Assembly (NCBI GenBank): GCA_029216955.1
Contig: JANAVB010031417.1
Coordinates: forward strand, 23,255,917 to 23,319,916
Direction: 5' to 3'
From: Iris pallida
Lineage: Eukaryota; Streptophyta; Magnoliopsida; Asparagales; Iridaceae
Length of the DNA stretch: 64,000 nucleotides
The notes beneath the pieces are model-generated. The model worked only from the letters and a program-made list of their open reading frames with translations, made no database searches and was not told the origin of the DNA. Both the position numbers and the translations under genes were made by a program. Within the stretch, counting starts at the first letter, position 1; each line of letters begins with the position of its first letter. Positions 47,731-57,484 of this stretch are shown here, in pieces.

Positions 47731-48085
47731 CTCCATTAATTGCATTAATCTACGGTACGATATGGTGATCAGGACATAGTCCCTGCAGCCATTCGACTGG
47801 CGAGGCAGAAACTATGTTGCCGTAGATAAAGTTGCATGTCCTCCGACCCTCATCCCTCGGCAATGATGATACGACAACCTATCAGTATATCTTATATAGT
47901 AGTAGATGATGTCTTAGTATTACATTAGTGAGTTCATCTTGATTCTCTTACGTACGTCCTTCAGATACTAGATACGATAAGGTTAACATATACTACACGA
48001 TATGTATACAGAATATAGATGATTCACACTAATGTATGCTAGAATGAATCTTGGGTTGTGTTCTGAGCCATCCGTTCTCACACTT
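47731..48085. repeat. CACTA-2 330-bp repeat, copy 1
   Basis: The unit runs from CTCCATT...TCTACGGTACGA to GAGCCATCCGTTCTCACACTT. It contains an internal hairpin (CTACGG...CATAGT / ACTATG...CCGTAG) of about 75 bp and the landmark ACCCTCATCCCTCGGCAATG. Confidence 0.88.
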
Positions 48086-48209
48086 AAAACACATAAGAAT
48101 TAGTAGTGTGAGAGCGCCGGAGAGAGTAAGAGCGCCGGAGGGGGGGGAGGAGAGAGAGAGTAAAATGGTACAACATGGTGAAGTAGTACTGTATTTTGGC
48201 TCCAGTTCC

Positions 48210-48550
48210 AGCTCCATTTGATCTACGGTACGACATGGTGATCAGGACATAGTACCTGCAGCCATTCGACTGGCGAGGCAGAAACTATGTAGCCGTAGAT
48301 AAAGTTGACTGTCCTTCGACCCTCATCCCTCGGCAATGATGATACGACAACCTATCACTATATCTTACATAGTAGTAGATGATGTCTTAGTATTACATTA
48401 TGTGAGTTCATCTTGATTCTGTTACATTCTTCAGATACTAGATACGATAAGAACATATACTACACCATATGTACAGAACATAGATGATTCACACTAATGT
48501 ATGCTTGAATGAATCTTGGGTTGTCTTCTGAGCCATCCGTTCTCACACTT
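48210..48550. repeat. CACTA-2 330-bp repeat, copy 2
   Basis: Direct repeat of copy 1 with the hairpin conserved. It ends ~120 bp before the ATG of the 90-codon ORF. Confidence 0.88.
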
Positions 48551-48672
48551 GGCAAAAAAATGAATTTTTATACTTTATCGGCTTTCGAAAATGTACTCAA
48601 ATTACATGATGGTTCCTTTAGTTAGCTTGCTTATGTTACAATTATATTATTTGTGACTATCGATCTTATCAG

Positions 48673-48945
48673 ATGGCACCCATGACCCGAGGAGCGGCAC
48701 GTCGTTTGAGGAAAACAGTGAATGCTGAGGTGGCTCCTCCTACAGTTAAGGAGGAAGTGGCATCGGTTGCTAGTGAGACCGAGAGTTCTATTCATCTAGC
48801 ACCGGTAGCTAGTGAGACCGAAAGGACTCTTCATGCAGTCCTTGCAAGGGACGACAGCTCTCCTCGCGCCAAAAATTTCGCTTTTTCGAGGTGGTTGCGT
48901 GAACGTATCACTGAGCGTTTGCGTGAGCAGCGTGGTTCTCATTAG
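48673..48945 (+). CDS. CACTA-2 short ORF 1 (90 aa), unknown function
   Basis: The ATG directly follows a splice-acceptor-like CTTATCAG. The protein starts MAPMTRGAARRLRK (basic), has an acidic Ser/Glu-rich middle with TVKEEV and two SVASETE/PVASETE repeats, and ends FSRWLRERITERLREQR, a likely amphipathic helix. It resembles ORF 2 (53405-53746) in layout: MAP-basic start, VKEE motifs and a (S/A)(R/K)WL tail. There is no match to transposase domains. It may encode a small nuclear or DNA-binding accessory protein of the element, or be non-functional. Confidence 0.4.
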   Translation: MAPMTRGAARRLRKTVNAEVAPPTVKEEVASVASETESSIHLAPVASETERTLHAVLARDDSSPRAKNFAFSRWLRERITERLREQRGSH

Positions 48946-49089
48946 CTATTAGTACTTATTTGTATTGGAGTATTTGTATTGGGTTATTTTTGTATTAGAC
49001 TATTTGTATTGGACTACATATTGAGTTGTTTTTGTATTAGACTATTTGTACTGTCTTCCGACCCTCATCCCTCGGCAATGATAATACGA

Positions 49090-49734
49090 CAACCAACAAG
49101 AGAGAATACTCTGAGAGATCCAACTGAGTATGACGTATACTCTGAGAGATCACATTTACAAAAATGATATCAGTAGTGGGATTGAGTGCTGGAGGAGATA
49201 TTATTAGAGTATACGTCCTACTCAGATGGGTCTCTCACCGTTATTAATTTTTTCTGACGGCATGGTAGATGTGCTCCCTCAACAGATTCTTGCTCCGAGC
49301 CAAAACTTTACCCTGGAGCTCAAGTAGACATCCTTGGTGTAGAGCTCGAGTGAGAGGTTCCTGACAGCATGGTGGTCTCCTTTGTCAAAGTATCCGTGCT
49401 CATCCCATATTGGTTGTGGGACAAGCACGGATACTTTGACAAAGGAGACCACCATGCTGTCAGGAACCTCTCACTCGAGCTCTACACCAAGGATGTGGAC
49501 TTGAGCTCCGGGACAAAGTTTTGGCTCGGAGCAAGAATCTGTTGACGGAGCACATCCACCATGCTGTCAGAAAAAAATAGTAACGGTGAGAGACCCATCT
49601 GAGTAGGACGTATACTCTGATAATATCCCCTCCAGCACTCAATCCCACTACTGATATCATTCTTGTAAAGGTGATCTGTCAGAGTATACGTCCTACTCAG
49701 ATGGATCTCTCAGAGTATCCTCTCCGGTTGGTTG
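49090..49734. repeat. CACTA-2 long inverted repeat 1 (arms ~318 bp)
   Basis: Left arm 49090-49407 and right arm 49417-49734 are near-complementary around a 9-bp loop (innermost CATCCCA / TGGGACAAG). The right arm reads coding-like (RNLSLELYTKDVDL, GTKFWLGARI), suggesting a captured gene piece that I cannot identify. Transcription would give a very long RNA hairpin. Confidence 0.92.
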
Positions 49735-49792
49735 TGTTCTGAGCCATCCGTCCCAGGGATTTGATTCTGTATTTTGGTTTCTGTATTTTAGC

Positions 49793-50140
49793 TCCAGCTC
49801 CGTTTGCATTAATCTACGGTACGACATGGTGATCAGGACATAGTCCCTGCAGCCATTCGACTGGCGAGGCAGAAACTATGTAGCCGTAGATAAAGTTGAC
49901 TGTCTTCCGACCCTCATCCCTCGGCAATGATGATACGACAACCTATCACTATATCTTATATAGTAGTAGATGATGTCTTAGTATTACATTAGTGAGTTTA
50001 TCTTGATTCGGTTACGTTCTTCAGATACTAGATACGATAAGAACATATACTACACCATATGTACAGAACATAGATGATTCACACTAATGTATGCTAGAAT
50101 AAATCTTGGCTTGTGTTCTGAGCCATCCGTTCTCACACTT
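49793..50140. repeat. CACTA-2 330-bp repeat, copy 3
   Basis: Direct repeat ending GAGCCATCCGTTCTCACACTT. It is followed by GACGGATATTAGG and ATTGGTGTGCAT-type repeats, which are also found at 53860-54160. Confidence 0.88.
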
Positions 50141-50423
50141 GAAGATAAATCGAATTATAACGACGGATATTAGGTTACTCTTCAGGATAATTGATGTCTA
50201 TTTTATATTAATTTGGTTTGGTCTATATAATTCTTGGATAATTGGCGTGCATTAAATTCGTATGTGCATATTTGGTCTATGTGATTCTTGGATAATTGGT
50301 GTGCATTATATATTGGTTTGGTTTATGCATATTTTTGTGAACATGGAAAGTGCTGCAATTTTTTTTTCAAAAAAATTCTCAGTTACCGACGGACTAGTGA
50401 CTGGTTAGCGACGGATATTTTCA

Positions 50424-50759
50424 GCTCCATTTGCATTAGTCTACGGTACGATATGGTGATCAGAACATAGTCCCTGCAGCCATTCGACTGGCGAGGCAGA
50501 AACTATGTAGCCGTAGATAAAGTTGCCTGTCCTCCGACCCTCATCCATCGGCAATGATGATACGACAACCTATCACTATATCTTATATAGTAGTAGATGA
50601 TGTCTTAGTATTACATTACTGAGTTCATCTTGATTCTGTTACGTTCTTCAGATACTACATACGATAAGAATATACTACACCATATGTACAGAACATAGAT
50701 GATTCACACTAATGTATGCTAGAATGAATCTTGGCTTGTGTTCTGAGCCATCCGTTCTG
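50424..50759. repeat. CACTA-2 330-bp repeat, copy 4 (merges into inverted repeat 2)
   Basis: Direct repeat whose last ~70 bp form the outer part of the left arm of inverted repeat 2. Further partial copies lie at 51530-51690 and 52165-52315. Confidence 0.85.
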
Positions 50760-51582
50760 ATCAAGCATCTTCCTTCTCCTCTCCTCCACCATGGCTCTGA
50801 ACCAATCTGCTCCTCCCTACTTCCCTTCTTTTTATTTGACTCTCTCAGCCACATATGACATCCAGCTCAAGTGTAGAGTCGGGGGAGAATAAGTGGACAG
50901 AAAGAGGAGGGGGAAGCAGCACAGCCGGCGGCATGACCCGGAGGAAGTACATAGGTTTTCTTCAACAGCCGTAGGAGAACTATAAGGATATATCTTTTCA
51001 CAACATGTCATCTTGTCAAAGACCCTTCATGTGAATATCATGTTACCGCGGTATCGGAAGACTAATATGTCATAAGTTTTCTAAGCCGTGTGTTTTGACA
51101 TAATCTTCCCAACTCTTTCCTCCTATGTAGTAATCTTGCATTATTACATAGCAGAAAAGAGTTTGGAGGATTATGTCAAAACACACGGCTTAGAAAATTA
51201 TGACATGTTAGTCTTCCGACACCGCGGTAACATGGTTGTCACATTAAGGGTCTTTGACAAGGTGATATGTTGTGAAAAGATATATCCTTATAGTTCTCCT
51301 ACGGCTGTTGAAGAAAACCTATGTACTTCCTCCGGGTCATGCCGCCGGCTGTGCTGCTTCCCCATCCTCTTCCTGCCCACTTCTTCTCCCCCGACTCTAC
51401 ACTTGAGCTGGATGTCATATGTGGCTGAGAGAGTCAAATAAAAAGAAGGGAAGTAAGGAGGAGCAAATTGGTTCAGAGCCATGGTGGAGGAGAGGAGAAG
51501 GAAGATGCTTGATCAGAACGGATGGCTCAGAACACAAGCCAAGATTCATTCTAGCATACATTAGTGTGAATCATCTATGTTC
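50691..51582. repeat. CACTA-2 long inverted repeat 2 (arms ~444 bp) containing a B3-domain fragment
   Basis: Left arm 50691-51134 and right arm 51140-51582 are near-complementary around a ~5-bp loop. The pairing resumes outside (50620-50657 with 51592-51629). The right arm carries the B3-like coding piece in sense and the left arm carries it in antisense. Confidence 0.92.
51151..51285 (+). pseudogene. Captured fragment of a B3 transcription-factor gene
   Basis: The frame encodes KSLEDYVKTHGLENYDMLVF, then RHRGNMVVTLRVFD and CCEKIY. This fits the second half of the plant B3 DNA-binding domain (L..FV..NGLE.GD.LVFR..GN..F.V.IFD..GCEK), REM-like. Only this part of the domain is present. It sits within inverted repeat 2, so it is a fragment and not a gene. 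B3 proteins are plant transcription factors that act in the nucleus. Confidence 0.65.
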
Positions 51583-52445
51583 TTATCGTATATAGTATCT
51601 GAAGGACGTAACAGAATCAAGATGAACTCACTAATGTATGCTAGAATGAATCTTGGGTTGTGTTCTGACCCATTCGTTCCGATACTTGACAATTAAGTCA
51701 TTCGACTGGTGAGGCAGAAACTATAAGGCTACTTACATGTTCTTCCAACTTTAAATTAGAAGATTACTACATTAGGTTACATAAATTACAAGATTACTAC
51801 TTGCATGTTCTTCCAACTTTAAATTACAAGATTACTACTTTAAATTACAAGATTACTACTTAGCAATCAAGATGAAATTGACGCTAGGATGCGTTGACAT
51901 GCTCTACGAAAGCGTCCAGAATCTTGACACTAAGTATCTGGAGACCGAAGCTTGCAAGAAGATGCTGCTCGACCCTAGAAGTGAAGAGAAAGGCTACGTG
52001 AGGGTTTAAAACTCAATGTCGATGATTTAAAACCTCGGTGAATTTACGGGTGCCCCACATTTGAGTGCTACACCAAGACTCACCGTGATGAGGTTAGTGA
52101 TTTATTTAACCTAAGACATGGGATCATAGAATCGAAGACAGTTGAGACCTAGACTGTAAACATTATGTGAGTTCATCTTGATTCTGTTACATCCTTCAGA
52201 TACTAGATACGATATGAACATATACTACACTATATGTACAGAACGTAGATGATTCACACTAATGTATGCTAGAATGAATTTTGGGTTATGTTCTGAGCCA
52301 TTCGTTCCCATACTTGGCAATTAAGCATGTGAAATAGAACTGATTATGTTTAGATTGTCTTACGATACAGATTTTCACATCCAAATTGAAATGGATCGTT
52401 ACTTCGTTGTTCGTACATGGATGTACTAGCGGATCAACCTCCTGG

Positions 52446-53150
52446 ACCGTAGGTACTTATAAGTATTGACCGTATCTGATTAGTATCGATCTATCGTTTT
52501 GGTATGGGCCGTATCGGTTGGTATTGATCTTAGCGAATCGGTATCGTCCTATCCGATATGTATCGGCCGTATAGCTAGGATTCATATTGGCCTTATGGAT
52601 TTGGTATCGGTCATATCCGATAGGTATCGGCCGTGTTGGATTATTATATACCATTTTGGATTAGTATCGTGGAAGGTTTAGTAACAACTGTACTTGGATT
52701 TCTCTCTTCTAGAGCTAGATTACCATTGCAAGAGAGTCACGAGAGCGTAGATGGCCAGTTACAGAACATACATACTTCCTTTTCAATCTCGCTTTTCCTG
52801 ATGGAAAATAAAGTATGTATGTTACTGTAACTGGCCAATCATGATCTGGTGATTCTCTTGCAATGGTATTCTAGCTCGAGAAGAGAGAAATCCAAGTACA
52901 GTTGTTACTAAACCTTCCACGATACTAATCCGAAATAGTCTATACTAATCCAATACGGCCGATACCTATCGGATATGACCGATACCAAATCGATAAGACC
53001 AATATGAATCCTAGCTATTCAGCCGATACATGTACATATCGGATATAGGATAATACCAATTTGTTAAGGCCAATACCAATATGATACGTCCTATACCAAA
53101 CCGATAGACCGATACTAATCTGATACACTAGATACTAAGTACATCTGGCC
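52446..53150. repeat. CACTA-2 long inverted repeat 3 (arms ~335 bp)
   Basis: Left arm 52446-52777 and right arm 52811-53150 pair around a ~33-bp loop. The outer two thirds of each arm are short degenerate repeats of GGTATCGGCCGTAT. The inner part (GTAACAACTGTACTTGGATT, GGCCAGTTACAG) is closely matched. Overall it is more diverged than repeats 1 and 2. Confidence 0.88.
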
Positions 53151-53404
53151 TATACCAGCGGATCCACAAATTACTGCACGATAGGCCCAACGACTCCAGT
53201 TACATCCGGTTATTGGTGAGTACATGATTACATAGTAATTCTGTTAGTCTTGTGATACAGATTTTTACTCTCTCATGCTACCAACGTCACAACTTTTCCA
53301 GTGCTGCTCCCTCTAATGATGATGAACGCAAAAAATCAACGTCACAACTTTTATAACTTGAGTAAATTTCTTTACCCTATATAAAAATTTCTGTTGTCAG
53401 AAAG

Positions 53405-53746
53405 ATGGCTCCTAGGACTCGTCGAGGTGGTGCTGCTAGTCGAGGAAGGGGTCGAGGCAAGAAACCCTTGGAGGTCGACACGGAGGAAGTCTCCGTCGTC
53501 AAACAAGAGCCGGTAACTATTAAGGAGAAGGTGTTACCAAAGGTCGAGGTCAAGGAAGAACCGATGACCATCAGGGAAGAGATTGCTCCCAAGCTTGAAG
53601 CTAAGGAGGAGCCACCGTCAGAGAGTAGTAGCATCGGGACCGACCCTCCTGTCCCTACAGAAGACCTCAACCAGATTGAGCCTTCGTATGCAAAGTGGTT
53701 GATAGAATGGTACATGCCTCAACGCAACTATCGTTCCTGGCTGTGA
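53405..53746 (+). CDS. CACTA-2 short ORF 2 (113 aa), unknown function
   Basis: The ATG follows GTTGTCAGAAAG. The protein starts MAPRTRRGGAASRGRGRGKK (Arg/Gly-rich, likely nuclear or nucleic-acid binding), then has repeated VKQEP, VKEEP and AKEEP segments and an acidic Ser-rich stretch, and ends YAKWLIEWYMP. The VKxE segments fit the consensus for SUMO attachment. Its layout parallels ORF 1. No known domain is recognised. Confidence 0.42.
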   Translation: MAPRTRRGGAASRGRGRGKKPLEVDTEEVSVVKQEPVTIKEKVLPKVEVKEEPMTIREEIAPKLEAKEEPPSESSSIGTDPPVPTEDLNQIEPSYAKWLIEWYMPQRNYRSWL

Positions 53747-54931
53747 GGATTCATCGTCTGACTTGTGGTCTTTGTTGAAGCCAAAGTCGATTTTCCTATG
53801 TGTTTTGGAATATTTGTGAAAATTTTGGAATATTTGTGCTATGATCGGTCGCCAGCGATGGATATTAGGTTACTGTAACTGGCCAACTCTTTCCTATGTG
53901 TTTTGGAATATTTGTGAAAAATTTAGAATATTTGTGCAATGATCGGATTATAACGATGGATATTAGGTTACTCTTCCGGATAATTGATGTCTATTTTATA
54001 TTAATTTGGTTTGGTCTATATGATTCTTGGATAATTGATGTGCATTAAATTCGTATGTGCATATTTGGTCTATGTGATTCTTGGATAATTGGTGTGCATA
54101 ATATATTTGGTCTATGTGATTGTTGGATAATTGGTGTGCATTATATATTGGTTTGGTTTATGAAAAATTTTTGCGAACAGGAAAAGCGCTGTAATTTTTT
54201 TTAAAAATATTCTCAGTTAGCGACGGACTTGTGACCGTTTTGCGACGGTCACCACAAGATTCCGACTACTTTTCGACGGTTATTCCGTCGCTAACTGAAT
54301 ATTTGAAAATGTTCCCAGGTAGCGACGGATGGTCGACGGATTATCCATCGGCATGGTATATTGTTCGACGGAATAGCGACGACCTATCCGTCGCCCTTGT
54401 TCTGGAAATAACAAGAATTTCCAGAACAAGATCGACGGTTTAGCCGTCGCTATTCCGTCGATATATATCGACGGAATAGCGACTACTCTTCCGTCGCCAT
54501 GGTGCTGGAAATGCCAAGCATTTCCAGAACCTGATCGACGGATAGTCCGTCAGAACGCCGTCGCAAATCCGTCGTTAGTTACCGATAAATACCGACGGAT
54601 TAGCGACGGAACGATACAATCTGATACGCTGTTACGACGGGTTACCGACGGAATGTTACGTCGCTATTGTCTACACAATTCAGTACTTAATAGTTGAAAT
54701 TGACGACAGTCCGTCGAAAATGCGTCGCTAATGCTTCGTATTGTGATGTCGACAATCCGTCGCTATTCCGTCATGTGACGACAACTTAGCGACGGAACGT
54801 TATTAGCGACGAGCTGATTGCCGACGAATTTTTTTGGCCAAAATCCGTCGGTTATCGGTCGCTAATAGTAATTACCGTCGGTTTAGCGACGGATGTGGCC
54901 GTCGCTAAAACGATAAATTTTGGTAGTGTAT

Positions 54932-55691
54932 GATTAACCCAGGGATCTAGCCATAGCCGCGTGTTCCGACCAACTACAATCACAGGTAATGAATTGTTTT
55001 AACCTGGCTCGCTGTCGCATAATTACTTTGAATGTAACCGAATAGTTGTTATATATTTGGGTTACCCACACACACGTTTCAAACCTTCTTATAAGAGTAG
55101 AGATATACATAATATAATTTTAAAAAAATTGTCTTAATCTCGTGATTTGCAAATAAAATTTTCAAATTATTGTATTATCCGTTCTCCCACAAAAATTAAG
55201 ATCTTTATGATGAATATGGAAAAGAGTCTTAGTCATTACATCAAGAAAAGAGTAATTTTGACATTATTTGTAAAATCAGTAAAATTTTCAAACAAATTCA
55301 TCTTGCACGCTTTAGTTTTGGATTTTCGTTTCATTTTTTAACTTAATATGTATTTTTGCATGATCTCCAGACAAATTTTTTTTAAGAAAGAAAAAATAAT
55401 ATTGGATGCGATGCTATTATGAAAGTTTTTTTCCAAAGAAAAAGAAAGGAGATACTCTAGAAATAAAATAAACAAATAAATATGTTTAAGGAGGAGGTCA
55501 TTAGGGCCTTATTTGGTTCTTGACCCATGTGAACCCAAGAGAAGACTACATATATCCTTTACTTTGTTAAAATAATCAAAAGAAGTATAAACAAGGATCC
55601 ATATTTTCGGAAACAACATTGATTGAAATCTCAGAAAGTTCTTCCCGACTGGAAATCAACAACCCAAAAGTCTGAAATCTCAGAAAGTTCA
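54932..55691. other. Intergenic DNA between CACTA-2 and the palindromic array
   Basis: No gene is recognised. The first part continues the sequence interrupted by CACTA-2 at 46298. A short direct repeat TGAAATCTCAGAAAGTTC occurs at ~55626 and ~55674. Confidence 0.5.
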
Positions 55692-56616
55692 AAACTCACA
55701 CACAGTGAGTTTTCATCAGGACTGCCAGACCACTGGCAGTCCTCATTCACATTAGGGCTGCCAGTGGTCTGGCAGTCCTGATCAAATCTCACTGTGTGTG
55801 TGTTTGATCAGGACTGTCAGATCACTGGCAGTCCTAATGTGAATGAGGACTGCCAGATCACTGGCAGTCCTAATGTGAATGAGGACTGCCAGTGGGCTGG
55901 CAGTCCTAAGCAAAACTTACTGTGTGTGAGTTTTGAACTCACACAGTGAGTTTTGAACTCACACAGTGAGTTTTGATGAGGACTGCCAGACCAATGGCAT
56001 TCCTCATTCACACTAGTACTGCCAGTGGTCTGGCAGTCCTAATCAAAACTCATTGTATGTGAGTTTGATCAGGACTGCCAGACCAATGGCAGTCCTCATT
56101 CAAACTAGGACTGCCAGTGGTCTGGCAGTCCTGATCAAAACTCATTGTATGTGAGTTTGATCAGGACCGCCAGACCACTGGCAGTCCTCATTCACATTAG
56201 GACTGCCAGTGGTCTGGCAGTCCTAATCAAAACTCACTGTGTGAGAGTTTTGAACTCACACACAGTAAGTTTTTATCAGGACTGCCAGACCACTGGCAGT
56301 CCTCATTCACACTAGGACTGCCAGTGGTCTGGCAGTCCTGATCAAAACTCACTGTGTGAGAGCTTTGAACTCAAACACAGTGAGTTTTCATCAGGATTGC
56401 ATCACATTAGGACTGCCAGTGGTATGGCAGTCCTGATCAAAACTCACTGTGTGTGAGTTTCATCAGGACTGCCAGACCACTGGCAGTCCTGATGAAAACT
56501 AGGACTGCCAGTGGTCTGGCAGTCCTAAGCAAAACTCACTGTGTGTGAGTTTTGAACTCACACAGTGAGTTTTGATGAGGACTGCCAGACCACTGGCAGT
56601 CCTAATCAAAACTCAC
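55692..56616. repeat. Array of palindromes built on GGACTGCCAGACCACTGGCAGTCC
   Basis: About 16-17 palindromic cores alternate with CTCATTCACACTA and ATCAAAACTCACTGTGTGTGAG spacers, which are themselves partly self-complementary. Pairs of cores are inverted relative to each other, so the whole block can fold at several scales. It ends at the probable LTR start of element F. There is no coding potential beyond composition. Confidence 0.93.
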
Positions 56617-57482
56617 TGTTAGTTTGTTTTGGCAATTTAAACAATGAAAGTACATGTAGGTCCTAAAAATCAAGTTGCACCCATCAAAGAAGTCATGAAA
56701 ATCAAATTATACATCCTTCAAGTGAACTGCGCAGGAGACAGATTGCGCACCAACTCGATTGCGCAGGATGAACTACACACTCATCCAAGTGCGGAAGCTG
56801 ACGTGGCCTCGTCATCATTATCTGACAGAGAATCAGATCTTCTGACAGCTGACAGCCCGAAGAATGAGAAAACTGTTCATTTATCGTGCAGTACAGCGCT
56901 CGAGGACAGCTGTACATGCAGCGCAATCTGCCAGACTCTATGCAGCACGGTCCATCCCAGCGCAATCTGAAGCCAGCACAATTCATGTGGCGCACTCCAT
57001 CAAGACAACTGACAAAGTACACGTGGCCTACATGCCATCAATTACTCATCAATTTGGCAACCGTCTGTACACGACCAAGCACATTTCAATCAAATATTGC
57101 CATGCGTCACAAACATGTAGTCCATGATCGAGTAACTGCCTGCGCAGTTTATTGCTTGCGCAATCCAAAGTCTGCGCAATCTAACCTGCGCAATTCAGAA
57201 TAACTAAGAGTTAGTTATTTCCAGAACTCTATAAATAGAGTTTCAAGCCTTCATTGTCACACACACAGAGATCAGAATCCACAGAAATCATCACCAGAGA
57301 TCAGGAGTTCTTGCCAAAGTGCTGCTGCAATCTTCAGAGGCTACCGTCTTCAAAGTTCACATCGTCCAAGGGATAAAGCGATCGTCATTCAGATCGGATT
57401 CCTATAGTTGTACTTTTCCAGAATTCTTGTAATCTTCTTACAAAGTTTGTGAAATAAAGATCAACTTTTGTTTTTGCAAACA
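56617..57482 (+). mobile_element. Element F: 5' LTR (about 866 bp)
   Basis: The right end is fixed by GCAAACA just before the primer site at 57486. TGTTAGTTTG at 56617 is the most likely start, but this is less certain because no second LTR is in the window. It contains TGCGCA-rich sequence, a TATA box at 57227-57240 and AATAAA at 57453-57458. Confidence 0.6.
57227..57240 (+). promoter_or_regulatory. TATA box of LTR F
   Basis: CTCTATAAATAGAG is a strong plant TATA box 240 bp before the LTR end. The AATAAA at 57453 could serve polyadenylation in the 3' LTR. Confidence 0.75.
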
Positions 57483-57484
57483 AA

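Larger units (their letters stand above)
46302..54928 (+). mobile_element. CACTA-2: non-autonomous En/Spm element (8627 bp) with three long inverted repeats
   Basis: The terminal repeats are CACTACCAAAAT at 46302 and ATTTTGGTAGTG ending at 54928. The target duplication TAT is at 46299-46301 and 54929-54931. Subterminal TAGCGACGG motifs are dense at both ends (46320-46640 and 54200-54915) and recur inside (47690, 50160, 50390, 53860). Neither TNPA nor TNPD domains are found. The interior holds a GC-rich minisatellite, a ~330-bp dispersed repeat in four main copies, three large palindromes and two short related ORFs. A TATA box with a CT-rich leader at 46643 suggests a plus-strand transcript. 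Confidence 0.92.

Noticed and set aside
55692..56616. CRISPR-like array of palindromic repeats
   Set aside because: The spacers are also repeats, no cas genes exist, and the genome is a plant.
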